Assembly: GCF_008692195.1 (NCBI RefSeq)
Contig: NZ_RXOM01000015.1
Location: 1 to 64,000 of the forward strand
Reading direction: 5' to 3'
Source of the DNA: Salegentibacter sp. R32
GTDB lineage: Bacteria > Bacteroidota > Bacteroidia > Flavobacteriales > Flavobacteriaceae
DNA length: 64,000 bases
Shown piece by piece: positions 35,492 to 45,900 of the stretch. Position numbers and translations under genes: made by a program. The stretch's first letter is position 1; every line of letters begins with the position of its first letter. The notes below the pieces were generated by a model. It was not told the DNA's origin and ran no database searches. It saw nothing but the letters and a program-made list of their open reading frames with translations.

Positions 35492-38400
35492 TTAATTTGA
35501 ATTCTTAAGGTAATATTCCAGTTGGTAACGGCTGTCGAGATAATCGTTAAAAGCACTCCAGGCATTTACCTCGATTCTAATGGCATCTCTTATATTTTGG
35601 AGAAATGTCACATAATCGATAGCGCCTTCCTTAAAGGCCAGCACTGATCCACCTTGTTGCTCTTTGGCCAGCGGAAGTGCTTCATCCCTATAATAATTCC
35701 ATGAGTTTCTCCATTTGATATAGTCTTCACGCATATTTTTATAGGCGGTTTCCAGTTCGATTTTATCCTGATAAAAGTTTTGCTCTGCAATCTGTCTATT
35801 TACTTGTGCTTCCTGTGTACGGCCTAATTCCGGCCCAAAAAACAGCGGAATTTGAATTCCTATTTGATATTGGAAGAAACCCGATTGCCCGGCTATTTCC
35901 TGCCTACCGTACTGACCCTGAAATTTGGGCAAAAATTCAGATTTTCGTTCTCTGGTAACCGCTTTGGCAACATCTATCCTTTGTTCCGAAACCTGTAGCA
36001 ACGGATGATTTTCAAGCGACTCTACCAGAAAGTTTAAAGGTTCGTCTAAAGTTTCAACAGGCAAATCTGGTACATCATAGATTGTGTCACTAACGAACCA
36101 TAGGTTTAAACGCTGTATTGATTTCAGGTAATCTCGGTACGATTGTTCCAGCTGTATTTTAACCTCATTCCCCTGATTTGAAGTAGCAAGATACTCCAGT
36201 TTAGAGGTAGCTTCTGTTTCATACCTGATTCTTGCAGCCCTTTCAATATCTTCAAAAATTGAATCCATTTTTCTATAAACCTGGAATGTCCTTTTAGTTG
36301 TATAAACCGAGGCCCAGGCCCTGCTTACTTCACGTTCAATTTCAATAGTAGATAACTCTAAGGCACTTTCAGCAAGGGCAACCCTTTCTTTCTGCAATTT
36401 CAAACGGGGAGCTATTCCAAAAACATCTATGCCTTGTTGTTGAACGCCAATTTGAGTATAGACCCCATCAGAACCATTTCCTACCTCTTCTTTTCCTGTA
36501 AAGATTTGGGTATTCCCAAAATCATAAGCGGTTTTACGCAATACTTCCTCACTTTCAATTTCAAGTTGGGCAGCTTTTAATTGTGGAAAGTTTTGGATTG
36601 CCATTTCTTTAGCCTCTTCCAAACTAATAGTTTGTAAAGAATCCTGTATTGGATTTTCCGATGACATTTCATCAGATTGTGCATTTACGGAAAAGGTTCC
36701 GCCTAACATCAATCCAATTATCAAAATTGTGGCTAAAGATCGTGAATTGGAAGAACCAAGCTTGTTCTGTTCCTTTTTCTCTCGTCTCTTCTCTACAAAT
36801 GTATAAAGGACAGGAAGAACAACCAGAGTAAGTAAGGTAGCTGTAAGCATGCCTCCAATAACAACCGTAGCAAGGGGTCGTTGTACTTCAGCTCCTGCTG
36901 ACGATGAAAAAGCCATCGGCAGAAATCCAAAAATATCTGTTGTTGCTGTTAACATAATAGGTCGTATTCGTTCTTTGGTTCCTGTAAAAATTCTATCTTT
37001 TATACTGGTTACCCCTTCTTCTTTTAAGGAATTAAACCTGTTAATAAGCACCAGCCCGTTTAAAACGGCAACCCCAAACAATACAATGAAGCCTACACCA
37101 GCTGAAATACTAAACGGCATATCTCTTAACCAAAGAGCAAATATTCCTCCAATAGCCGCCAGTGGAATGGCTATATAGATCATAATTGATTGGGAAAAAG
37201 ATTGGAGTGCAAAGTACAGAAGCACGAATATCAGAAATAGAGCGATGGGCACTACTATTTGTAAACGCCCTTTTGCTCTTTGAAGGTTTTCAAACTCCCC
37301 ACCATAAGTAATGTAATATCCTGGAGGTAAATCTAACTCTTCATCCAATTTTTGCTGGATGTCATTTACCACAGATTCCACATCCCTCCCGCGGGCATTA
37401 ACTCCCACATAGGTTCTTCTAAAGGTGTTATCCCTGGAAATTTGCATAGGACCCGGTACATAACTAATATCAGCTACTTCCTTAATCGGAACCTGGGTTC
37501 CATCCGGCAGATCTATATAGAGGGTACGTAAATCATCAATGCTTTGGCGGTGCGCCTCATCAAAACGTATTACCATATCAAACCGCTTTTCCCCTTCAAA
37601 GATCACTCCGGCCGTTCCTCCGGCAAAAGCTGCACTTATATAATCGTTAATCTTTTCAATGTCCAATCCATATTGCGCAATTTTTTTACGATTAAACCGC
37701 ACCGTCATTTGTGGAAGACCAGATGTTCGTTCAGGGTTCACATCTCCTACGCCCGGTATAGTCTGTATTATTTCAGCCATTTTATCAGCTTTTTCAGCAA
37801 GAAGGTCTAAATCTTCGCCATATAATTTTACCGCAACATCTTCCCTGACCCCGGTAAGCAGTTCATTAAAACGAAGCTCTACAGGCTGGCTAAAAACCAG
37901 GTTGACTCCCGTAAGTTCTTCATTAAGTTTCTCTTTGATCTTTTCTATCAATTCCTCTTTAGAACTTGCCGAAGTCCAATTATCCATATCCTTCTCTAAT
38001 ACAATAAACATATCGGCAATATCCATAGGCATTGGATCAGTAGGGATATCGGCAACCCCAATCCTCGCTACGGCGGTTTCTACTTCCGGGAAATTCTCAA
38101 GAAGGATATCTTCTATTTTTGTGGAAACATCGATTGTTTCACTCAACCCACTTCCAGGCCTGATTAACGCCTGCATGGCGATATCCCCTTCATCAAGTTG
38201 AGGGACAAATTCCCCTCCCATTCTGGAAAAGATAAAACCGGCTACTATAAGTAAGACAACCGCAGACCCCAATACTATAAACTTCAATCTTAAAGCTCCT
38301 TTTAATAAAGGCATGTATCCTTTTTGAATCCCTCCAATAATTTTATCACTAACTTTTTCCAGCCAGCGTTCAAACTTTCCAAACCAGTTCTTTTTATTCT

Positions 38401-39925
38401 GAATTGGTTTCATAAATAAAGCAGACATCATAGGGACATAGGTAAGGCATAAGAAAATAGCACCTATCATAGCAAAACCAAAAGTAAATGCCATTGGCCG
38501 AAACATTTTCCCTTCTACCCCGGTAAGAAAAAGAATGGGCGCAAATACGATAAGAATGATAATTTGTCCAAAAAATGCAGAGCCCATCATCGTACTTCCG
38601 GCATCATAGGCTACTTTATCCATTACGCCTTGATTGAATTTTAGCTTTCCAGACCTAATCCGTTTTTGGATCTCATACACCGTTCCTTCTATAATAATCA
38701 CGGCACCATCTATAATAATCCCAAAGTCTATAGCTCCCAAGCTCATTAAGTTTGCCCATACATTAAATTGCTTCATTAATATAAAGGCAAAAAGCAAGGA
38801 CAACGGTATGGTCGTGGCCGTTATGATGCCACCTCTTAAACTACCCAACAATAAAACAAGGGCAAATATCACGATTAGGGCGCCTTCCAGAAGATTCTGG
38901 GTCACGGTACTCGTAGTTCTTTCAATTAAAACACTTCTGTCAAGGAAGGGTTCTATTGATAAACCTTCAGGCAAAGATTGTTCTACCGTCTCCATACGAT
39001 CCTGAACATTTGCAATTACTTTATTAGGATTTGCACCTTTCAACATGAGCACCATACCGCCAACAGCTTCACGGCCATCCTGGGTAAAAGCACCATAGCG
39101 TACCTGGCTACCAAACTGGACCTCTTCAGCTGCATCTCCAATTGTTACAGGCACTCCATTTTCATTCTTGATAACAATAGATTTTATATCATCTAGTGAC
39201 CTGATTAAACCCTCACCACGGATAAAATTGGCCATATTATTTTTTTCTATATATGCACCGCCCGTATTCACATTATTTTTTTGCAGGGCATCGAAGACTT
39301 GGGAAATAGAAACGTTTAACGCATTCAGTTTTTCGGGATTAATGGCAATTTCATATTGTTTTATAGAGCCCCCAAATGAATTTACCTCTACTACACCTTC
39401 GACGAGGGTCATTTGACGCTTTACGATCCAATCCTGGATGGTACGCAATTCCGTAGGGGAATAAACAGTGTCATACTCTTTTTGTGGCTTTATCGTATAT
39501 TGATAAATCTCACCCAAGCCTGTAGTAATGGGTCCCATAGCGGGACTTCCAAATTTTTCAGGTATTTGGTCCCTGACTTCGTTTAGTTTTTCCTGAACCA
39601 GTTGACGGGGTTTGTAAATGCCCATATCGTCCTCAAAAACAATTGTAACCACGGAAAGGCCAAATCGGGAAACAGATCGTATTTCCGTAACCCCAGGTAA
39701 ATTACCCATAGATAGTTCTACGGGATAGGTTACAAATTGTTCAATATCTTCTGTGGCAAGATTTGGCGACTGGGTGATCACCTGAACCTGATTGTTAGTA
39801 ATATCTGGCACCGATCCCAGGTTGACGGTCATCATGGACCAAATACCCGTCCCTATCAGCGCTAAGGTAAGTAGTCCAATAATAAATTTATTATTAATGG
39901 AAAATGCGATTATCTTATTAATCAT
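35492..39925 (-). CDS. Heavy-metal RND permease CzcA fused to a TolC-type outer membrane factor
   Basis: The 1477-residue protein joins two proteins. Residues about 1-1040 are an HME-type RND pump, with DIADMFIVLEKD in the porter domain and the TM4 motif GAIDFGIIIDGAVIIIEG carrying the proton-relay acidic residues. After a basic linker (EKRREKKEQNK) a signal-like hydrophobic segment ending in SVNAQ (about 1055-1080) leads into a TolC/CzcC domain of about 400 residues (TISLEEAKEMAIQNFPQLKAAQLEIE). Similar fusions are known in Bacteroidota. Substrate is probably Zn, Co, Cd or Cu/Ag ions and cannot be fixed by eye. The adaptor gene is next. Confidence 0.93.
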   Translation of the reverse strand: MINKIIAFSINNKFIIGLLTLALIGTGIWSMMTVNLGSVPDITNNQVQVITQSPNLATEDIEQFVTYPVELSMGNLPGVTEIRSVSRFGLSVVTIVFEDDMGIYKPRQLVQEKLNEVRDQIPEKFGSPAMGPITTGLGEIYQYTIKPQKEYDTVYSPTELRTIQDWIVKRQMTLVEGVVEVNSFGGSIKQYEIAINPEKLNALNVSISQVFDALQKNNVNTGGAYIEKNNMANFIRGEGLIRSLDDIKSIVIKNENGVPVTIGDAAEEVQFGSQVRYGAFTQDGREAVGGMVLMLKGANPNKVIANVQDRMETVEQSLPEGLSIEPFLDRSVLIERTTSTVTQNLLEGALIVIFALVLLLGSLRGGIITATTIPLSLLFAFILMKQFNVWANLMSLGAIDFGIIIDGAVIIIEGTVYEIQKRIRSGKLKFNQGVMDKVAYDAGSTMMGSAFFGQIIILIVFAPILFLTGVEGKMFRPMAFTFGFAMIGAIFLCLTYVPMMSALFMKPIQNKKNWFGKFERWLEKVSDKIIGGIQKGYMPLLKGALRLKFIVLGSAVVLLIVAGFIFSRMGGEFVPQLDEGDIAMQALIRPGSGLSETIDVSTKIEDILLENFPEVETAVARIGVADIPTDPMPMDIADMFIVLEKDMDNWTSASSKEELIEKIKEKLNEELTGVNLVFSQPVELRFNELLTGVREDVAVKLYGEDLDLLAEKADKMAEIIQTIPGVGDVNPERTSGLPQMTVRFNRKKIAQYGLDIEKINDYISAAFAGGTAGVIFEGEKRFDMVIRFDEAHRQSIDDLRTLYIDLPDGTQVPIKEVADISYVPGPMQISRDNTFRRTYVGVNARGRDVESVVNDIQQKLDEELDLPPGYYITYGGEFENLQRAKGRLQIVVPIALFLIFVLLYFALQSFSQSIMIYIAIPLAAIGGIFALWLRDMPFSISAGVGFIVLFGVAVLNGLVLINRFNSLKEEGVTSIKDRIFTGTKERIRPIMLTATTDIFGFLPMAFSSSAGAEVQRPLATVVIGGMLTATLLTLVVLPVLYTFVEKRREKKEQNKLGSSNSRSLATILIIGLMLGGTFSVNAQSDEMSSENPIQDSLQTISLEEAKEMAIQNFPQLKAAQLEIESEEVLRKTAYDFGNTQIFTGKEEVGNGSDGVYTQIGVQQQGIDVFGIAPRLKLQKERVALAESALELSTIEIEREVSRAWASVYTTKRTFQVYRKMDSIFEDIERAARIRYETEATSKLEYLATSNQGNEVKIQLEQSYRDYLKSIQRLNLWFVSDTIYDVPDLPVETLDEPLNFLVESLENHPLLQVSEQRIDVAKAVTRERKSEFLPKFQGQYGRQEIAGQSGFFQYQIGIQIPLFFGPELGRTQEAQVNRQIAEQNFYQDKIELETAYKNMREDYIKWRNSWNYYRDEALPLAKEQQGGSVLAFKEGAIDYVTFLQNIRDAIRIEVNAWSAFNDYLDSRYQLEYYLKNSN

Positions 39926-40063
39926 ATAAATAAAAATTTAATTCAGTTAAAATTCTTGATAATAATTTTGTGCCTAACAAAATCTATCAATAGGACCAAG
40001 GATCTAGTATGAGAACCAGGATTTGGTCAAAAAAGGATATAATTATCCTTTAAAAAAACTGAA

Positions 40064-40375
40064 TTATGCCTGTGGTGGCTGTAAAATGGAAGTGGTAAAA
40101 TCTTTTTTTATACCGTTTAAGTAGAGAAAATCTTGAGAAGAAATGTATTTAAACTCAAATTTTATTTCTGCGAATTTGAAATAAGTTGCGTTTATATGGC
40201 AACATTGGCAAATACAAAATGGGGAACATAAATCTGCATCTTGATGTTGGTGGTTATCACCTAAATCTTGAGAAATTTCTGTTTTAACTTCATTGTCAAA
40301 AGTACCTGTATCTTCACAAGGCACTAAATTTAGTGTGAAGATATAGATTGACAATATGAATGCTAAAAATTTCAT
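40064..40375 (-). CDS. Small exported Cys/His protein (DUF6660-like)
   Basis: The 103-residue protein has a signal peptide (MKFLAFILSIYIFTLNLVPC) and a Cys/His cluster NHQHQDADLCSPFCICQCCH (about 41-60) that could bind metal ions. I tentatively place it in the Bacteroidota family DUF6660, often found upstream of CzcA genes. It precedes the CzcA-CzcC gene by 138 bp and lies 58 bp downstream of the Argonaute gene. A periplasmic metal-binding or sensing role is inference. Confidence 0.75.
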   Translation of the reverse strand: MKFLAFILSIYIFTLNLVPCEDTGTFDNEVKTEISQDLGDNHQHQDADLCSPFCICQCCHINATYFKFAEIKFEFKYISSQDFLYLNGIKKDFTTSILQPPQA

Positions 40376-40433
40376 TAAGGCAAATATAAGAATTTTTTAA
40401 TACAATGGTTGTGCAAAGAAAAAAGGCTTCGGA

Positions 40434-42497
40434 TTATAAAAACCATAAGGTTTCTTGACCAAAAGGTGGTATTTCCTTGCTTTCAAAACGAGGTGCTATT
40501 TCTGCAACCATTTCAGGATATTTAATTGTTATTGGTACGTTTTGTTGACGTAAGGATTTCCAATATAGCCTACTAAATTGATACACTTGCTCTATTAGCT
40601 TTCTAATCATTTTACTATCATTTAAAGCCTCTGGTGTAGGACTTGATATTTTAAGTTTTATTGGAAATGAATAACTTGAATGACTTGGGTATTTTACAGT
40701 ATTGTTATACCTCAAATTATTAAAGAGTAAATATTTATATTCTCCTTTAGGGCCAATATTTATATATGTGCCACTCATTGGAATTAACTCACCATTCCAA
40801 TTTTGGTCAAAAGCAATAATATCTTGTGATTTTGTTTTATTAATATTAAGAACAAAAAGAGGACAAGGCAATTGAAGTTTATCCATCATTTCTAAAACAG
40901 GTTGTATTTCTTCATCCTTCATATCCTTATAAAAGTGAATCACTATTTTTTCAGGTATTTGGTTTGTTGGTACGTATTGATAGATAGCATCACTTAATGC
41001 ACCCCCTAACTGTTTAACATCAGATTTACTGAAATAATGAAATTCATTAAATCTTCCATTATTTTTAAAACTAAATGCACTCGCTACATATCGAATGTTT
41101 TCTTCGGTATTTTTAAATGCACCCACACCTATAACTAATTCATTTTTAGGTTTGACATTTAGTTGCCAAGGTGTACCATCTAATTTTGCTAATAAGGCTA
41201 ATGATATATTGGTTAAATCGTAAATAAATTTATGTTGGTTTCTTCTAAATCTATCAAACTCTATTACTTGAGATATTATTCTTTTATATAATAGCTGTTC
41301 TTTAACCTTGTAATACACTAACTTTTTTTCAAGATTAGGTTCGTGCTTGTTAAAAGGGCTTAAATAAATAGCAACATAATTAATATTAGGGTCTGATTTA
41401 AAATCTTTTATACCCTTTGCAATTTGAGGTAATGGATTTTCTAAATCATCAAATACTATATTGACATCATTATCGAAATGTGCTAAAACACCTGCATAAA
41501 TGTTTAAACCTTTATACCAACTTGTACCATCTTCCAATAATTTTTGCAATGCTTCTACTTCTTTAGCATAACTTGTATGATATATAAAGAAGAAATGCAC
41601 ATTATCTAACTGACAAGGATTTAAAGGCTTTAAATTCTTAAAATCAATTTTGGGATTTCTACCAACACCATTTTGAAACACTAAATCATTGCTTTCATCA
41701 GCAACTTCACCAATTCGATTTATTTCTACAGGTAAGTAATCGTCATTATTAACAGGGATAACTTTCTTAAATTCCTCACTTAAAATGAAATGCTGAATAA
41801 ACTTATCGATTTTGTGTTTATAACTTATATATTTATTGGAATCATCTTTTGGTTCTGGTTGAATATTAAAAGCTGTTCGTAAATCGTTATTCAAAATGGC
41901 AAAAGCCTTTGTGTTATCATCAATAAATTCCTTTTCCTTATGATATTTTAATAACCTCATTTTATATACAACTTTATTAAGATTTGTTGTTGAGGTATGT
42001 TTTATAATTTCAGAAATAGGTTTTTTAAACACTTTAGCCATACCATCATAAGAAATAACTAACTCACCATATTCACTAACTTCTTTAATTTGTACTTTGA
42101 CAGTAAACTTATAATACTGTGCAAAACTTTTATTTTGATATGATCTATTACCTATCCAAATTTGATTATCATTCACAAAGTTTTGACCAACAAGTTTTTT
42201 TATGCTTTTAAAGAATTTTTTGATTCGCCAATTATAGTAATGCTTTATTAAGTCGGTTGGTTGTTCTTTTAGATTGAGTTTTAAAGGCAAATAACCTTCC
42301 TTTTCATAAATAAATGATGTGTAGATAAAATCAGGATTTTCTTCTTTTATACCAGGAAACAAATCTTCTATATTGGTTGGAAACTTTGTTTTATACAACT
42401 TTTGCGCATTTCCAATTTTCTCTTTACTTAAATAAAAAGTTATTGGTTTGTCTGGTAAATCAAATGTTATGATATTAAAATATAGTTCCTGACTCAT
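40434..42497 (-). CDS. Prokaryotic Argonaute (long, apparently catalytically inactive PIWI)
   Basis: The 687-residue protein has N-terminal, linker and PAZ-like regions (about 1-300), then MID with the 5'-guide pocket motif YYKVKEQLLYKRIISQ (395-410) and PIWI with NISLALLAKLDGTPWQL (430-446). The DEDX tetrad seems lost: the first Asp position reads LVIGVGAFKN (454-463), the second reads VIHFYKDM (519-526) rather than R-D-G, and the last reads ITIKYPEMVAEI (656-667). The C-terminus LWFL is hydrophobic as usual. This fits inactive long-B Argonautes, which bind guide and target and need a partner effector. It follows an XRE gene by 20 bp. No nuclease gene is adjacent. Confidence 0.88.
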   Translation of the reverse strand: MSQELYFNIITFDLPDKPITFYLSKEKIGNAQKLYKTKFPTNIEDLFPGIKEENPDFIYTSFIYEKEGYLPLKLNLKEQPTDLIKHYYNWRIKKFFKSIKKLVGQNFVNDNQIWIGNRSYQNKSFAQYYKFTVKVQIKEVSEYGELVISYDGMAKVFKKPISEIIKHTSTTNLNKVVYKMRLLKYHKEKEFIDDNTKAFAILNNDLRTAFNIQPEPKDDSNKYISYKHKIDKFIQHFILSEEFKKVIPVNNDDYLPVEINRIGEVADESNDLVFQNGVGRNPKIDFKNLKPLNPCQLDNVHFFFIYHTSYAKEVEALQKLLEDGTSWYKGLNIYAGVLAHFDNDVNIVFDDLENPLPQIAKGIKDFKSDPNINYVAIYLSPFNKHEPNLEKKLVYYKVKEQLLYKRIISQVIEFDRFRRNQHKFIYDLTNISLALLAKLDGTPWQLNVKPKNELVIGVGAFKNTEENIRYVASAFSFKNNGRFNEFHYFSKSDVKQLGGALSDAIYQYVPTNQIPEKIVIHFYKDMKDEEIQPVLEMMDKLQLPCPLFVLNINKTKSQDIIAFDQNWNGELIPMSGTYINIGPKGEYKYLLFNNLRYNNTVKYPSHSSYSFPIKLKISSPTPEALNDSKMIRKLIEQVYQFSRLYWKSLRQQNVPITIKYPEMVAEIAPRFESKEIPPFGQETLWFL

Positions 42498-42517
42498 AAG
42501 ACTTGGGTTTATTAATT

Positions 42518-42811
42518 CTACTTCTTGCTCAATCTATTAATTTTTTGTTCTACAATTTTGAGGATTTCCGTAATGTTTTTTTCTTCTTTTAACATAAAGA
42601 CAATTTTATCTGCTAACCAATATTGAAGTAATTCGCTTTTGTTTTGCTTTAATGCTTTAGCTAATGCTTCAACTTGTTCTTTACGAGCTAAACGAGTACC
42701 ACGTTCAATTTTACTTAAAAGTGCCGTATCAATATTCATTTGAGAAGCAACCTCTCTTAATAGTAATTGCTTTTCTTCTCGTATTTCTCTGATGTATTCT
42801 CCAAACGTCAT
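42518..42811 (-). CDS. XRE-family helix-turn-helix regulator upstream of Argonaute
   Basis: From ATG at 42811 it has 97 residues; a TTG start at 42835 is possible but overlaps a palindrome. The HTH_3 domain (about 1-62: MTFGEYIREIREEKQLLLREVASQMNIDTALLSKIERGTRLARKEQVEALAKAL) is followed by a helical C-terminus (LLQYWLADKIVFMLKEEKNITEILKIVEQKI). This small class often controls restriction or defence genes in Bacteroidota. The 20-bp gap to the Argonaute gene indicates an operon. The palindrome TTGAC-TT-GTCAA just upstream suggests autoregulation. Confidence 0.88.
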   Translation of the reverse strand: MTFGEYIREIREEKQLLLREVASQMNIDTALLSKIERGTRLARKEQVEALAKALKQNKSELLQYWLADKIVFMLKEEKNITEILKIVEQKINRLSKK

Positions 42812-42823
42812 TTTGGGGATATT

Positions 42824-42835
42824 TTGACTTGTCAA
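42824..42835. promoter_or_regulatory. Palindromic putative operator of the XRE-Argonaute operon
   Basis: TTGACTTGTCAA is a dyad with 5-bp arms TTGAC/GTCAA, 12 bp upstream of the XRE start codon and just downstream of the promoter candidate at 42843-42875. That location suits repression by the XRE dimer. Binding is inference. Confidence 0.45.
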
Positions 42836-42842
42836 TATTTGT

Positions 42843-42875
42843 CTAATGTAAGAAAAAGAAAATAAGAACTAACAA
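42843..42875 (-). promoter_or_regulatory. Promoter candidate of the XRE-Argonaute operon
   Basis: The minus strand has TACATTAG (42843-42850, one mismatch to TAnnTTTG) and TTG (42873-42875) 22 bp upstream, a spacing compatible with the Bacteroidota -33/-7 promoter. Transcription would begin inside or next to the palindrome. Confidence 0.4.
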
Positions 42876-42934
42876 AAAGATATTAACAATTTTAAACAGG
42901 AAATGAGGAAGTTAAGGATTTGAGGATATGAATA

Positions 42935-42963
42935 AAAAAACCTCCCTAAAAAGAGAGGTTTCC
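42935..42963 (-). terminator. Terminator of the Cus-like operon
   Basis: Stem AAACCTC/GAGGTTT (42938-42944 with 42955-42961) with an A-run and T-rich tail lies about 30 bp past the stop codon of the RND pump at 42991, separating it from the XRE-Argonaute operon. Confidence 0.65.
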
Positions 42964-42990
42964 TTAAATCCTGTATTTCCTTAAAATCCT

Positions 42991-45900
42991 TTAATGGGTA
43001 TTTTTTGTGACCAATTGATAAACACAAGGAATTACTACCAAGTTTAATATTGTAGCAGATAGTAAACCACCTAAAATAACAACTGCCATTGGGCTTTGTA
43101 TTTCACTACCTGGTTCACCACCTTTTAAAGCCAATGGAATTAACGCCAAACCTGTTGTAAAAGCGGTCATTAAAATTGGATTTAAACGGTCTAAAGCTCC
43201 TGTTTTTATCAACTGAAACCCTTTCATTCCTTCTTGTCGTAAGTCTTCATAACGTGATACTAATAAGATACCGTTACGTGTTGCAATTCCGAAAAGACTA
43301 ATAAATCCAATTGTGGCTGCAATACTTATGATTCCTGATGTGAAATACACAATCAAAATACCACCAATCAAGGCCAACGGTAAATTAATCAATACCACAA
43401 ATGCCAATTTTACATCTTTAAATTCATAATAGAGTAAAAGGAAAATAATGGCTATCGCAACGATTGCTGTTATCATAAGTAATTGTGATGCTTTGGATTC
43501 GCTTTCAAACTGTCCGCCATATTGCACACGATAGCCTTCTGGCATATTCACATTGTTTGCAACCACTTCCTTGATTTCGTTTACTGCACCACGTAAATCC
43601 CTGCCTTGTACATTGGCAGCAACCACAATTTTACGTTGTACATCTTCACGATTAATGGTATTTGGACTACTTACCGATTGAATAGTTGCCAATTCCCCTA
43701 ATATGGTTTGTCCACCATTTGGTAAACTGATTAAGGCGTTTTTGATATTTTCAATATCATCCCGGAACGGTTTTTCGTAGCGAACTATCAAATCGAAATA
43801 CTGCTGACCTTCGTAAATTTCACCTGCTTCTTCTCCTGCAAACGCAATATCTACTTGTTCCATTAAATTGCCAACGGTCATTCCATACGCTGCTAAAATC
43901 TGACGTTTGGGTTTGATGCGGATTTGTGGCACTTCAATTTGTTGGTCAACCGCAACATCTGCCAATCCATCAATCTCTTTGATGTTTTGCTCTACGCTTT
44001 TACCAACCTCGAATAAACGTTGTAAATCTGAACCAAAAATCTTTATGGCAATATTGGCACGTGTTCCAGAAAGCATATGGTCAATTCTGTGTGCAATGGG
44101 TTGTCCTAAAGTGATATTCACTCCTGGTGCAACGCTCAATTTGTTTCGGACTTCTTCAAAGAATTCTTCTTTGGTTTTATCTTCAAGCACAAAAGGCACA
44201 TCAATTTCAGATGCATTTACGCCTTGTGCGTGTTCATCTAATTCTGCTCTTCCTTGTCGTCTTGTAACAACGTCCACTTCTGGTAAATCCAATAGAATAG
44301 TTTCTATCAATTTTCCTGTTTTGTTGCTTTCTTCCAAAGACATACCTGGTGGACCAACAACACTAATTACCAAAGAGCCTTCATTAAATTCTGGTAGAAA
44401 ACTTCGTCCCAATTGTGTGAGTACTAAAAGACTTATGATAAATGCAATTATTGTAGTTCCAATAATGGTTTTTGGAATATTAGTGGCACGTTCCAAAAGA
44501 TTACCATAATGTTTTTGTAACCAACGCTCTACACGTGTTCCTTCTGCTTGTTTATTGAGCAGTTTTTCATTGTTCAATAAATAAGAACACAAAATAGGTG
44601 TTACTGTTACTGCCACTATCAATGATGTTAACACAGAGGTTACAAAAGCAATACCTAATGGTTGCAATAACCGACCTTCCATTCCGCTTAAAAAGAATAG
44701 TGGAACAAATGACACAATAATAATTAGTGTTGCGATAATGATGGAACTTCTAATCTCTACAGAGGCATCACGCACAACCTTAATTGTAGATTGTCGTTCT
44801 GCTTTCGGCTTTTTGATGTTCTCTCGTAAGCGTTTATACACGTTTTCAACATCAATAATCGCATCATCAACCAACGCACCAATAGCAATTGCCATACCAC
44901 CTAAACTCATTGTATTGATGGTGTAACCCAACCATTTTAAAATGATAATGGACACCAACAATGAAATTGGAATTGCCAACAATGATATTAAGGTAGTTCT
45001 CCAATTCATTAAAAAGATGAACAGGATAATCATTACAAAAAATGCACCTTCTAAAAGGGTCATATTTAGATTGCTAATTGAAGCATCAATAAAATCGGAT
45101 TGTCTGAAGATCTGACTTTTAATGTTTACACCTTTTGGTAAGGTTTTTTGTAAATCTGCAATCGCTTCATCCAAGCGGTCTGTCAATTCCAATGTATTAA
45201 CATCAGGTTGTTTTGAAATGGTTAAAATCACCGCAGGATTTGCGTTTAAAGAACCATCACCAATTTTATCGGAAGCTCCAATTTTCACAGTCGCTACGTC
45301 CTTAATTTTTATGGTTTGCCCATTGACTTGTTTTAAAACTGCTTCCTGCAAATCTTCTAACGCATACGCTCTACCACTACCTTTAATGATGTATTGATTA
45401 CCGTATTGGTTCACAACACCACCAGGTGCATTTGTATTTGCTTCCTTAACGTGTTCTACCAATTCAGATAGACTTACATCGTAATGTTTCATCTTTTCAG
45501 GATTAGCAAATACTTGGTATTGTTTGTAATCGCCTCCAATGACTACCACATTTGCAATACCACCAATTGCTTTTATGCGTGGTCTAATTGTCCAATCGGA
45601 AAGTGTTCGCAATTCCATTGGTGACAAACTATCTGACGTTACTCCCAAAAGCATTATTTCACCCATAATCGATGAAATAGGTGCCATTGTTGGTGCTCCG
45701 ATACCTTCTGGTAAATTTTCCCGAACCATTGGGATTCGTTCACTTACAATTTGTCGAGCACGATAAATATCGGTTCCCCATTCAAATTCTACCCAAACAA
45801 TGGAAATTCCAGCTGCCGATGACGAACGGATTCGTCTTACATTGGGCGAACCGTTTAAGGCTGTTTCTAATTGATAGGTGACTAATTTCTCTACTTCTTC

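Noticed and set aside
38000-38201. Plus-strand ORFs opposite the CzcA-CzcC gene
   Set aside because: All are antisense shadows of the large fusion gene with Ser/Ile/Pro-rich random composition.
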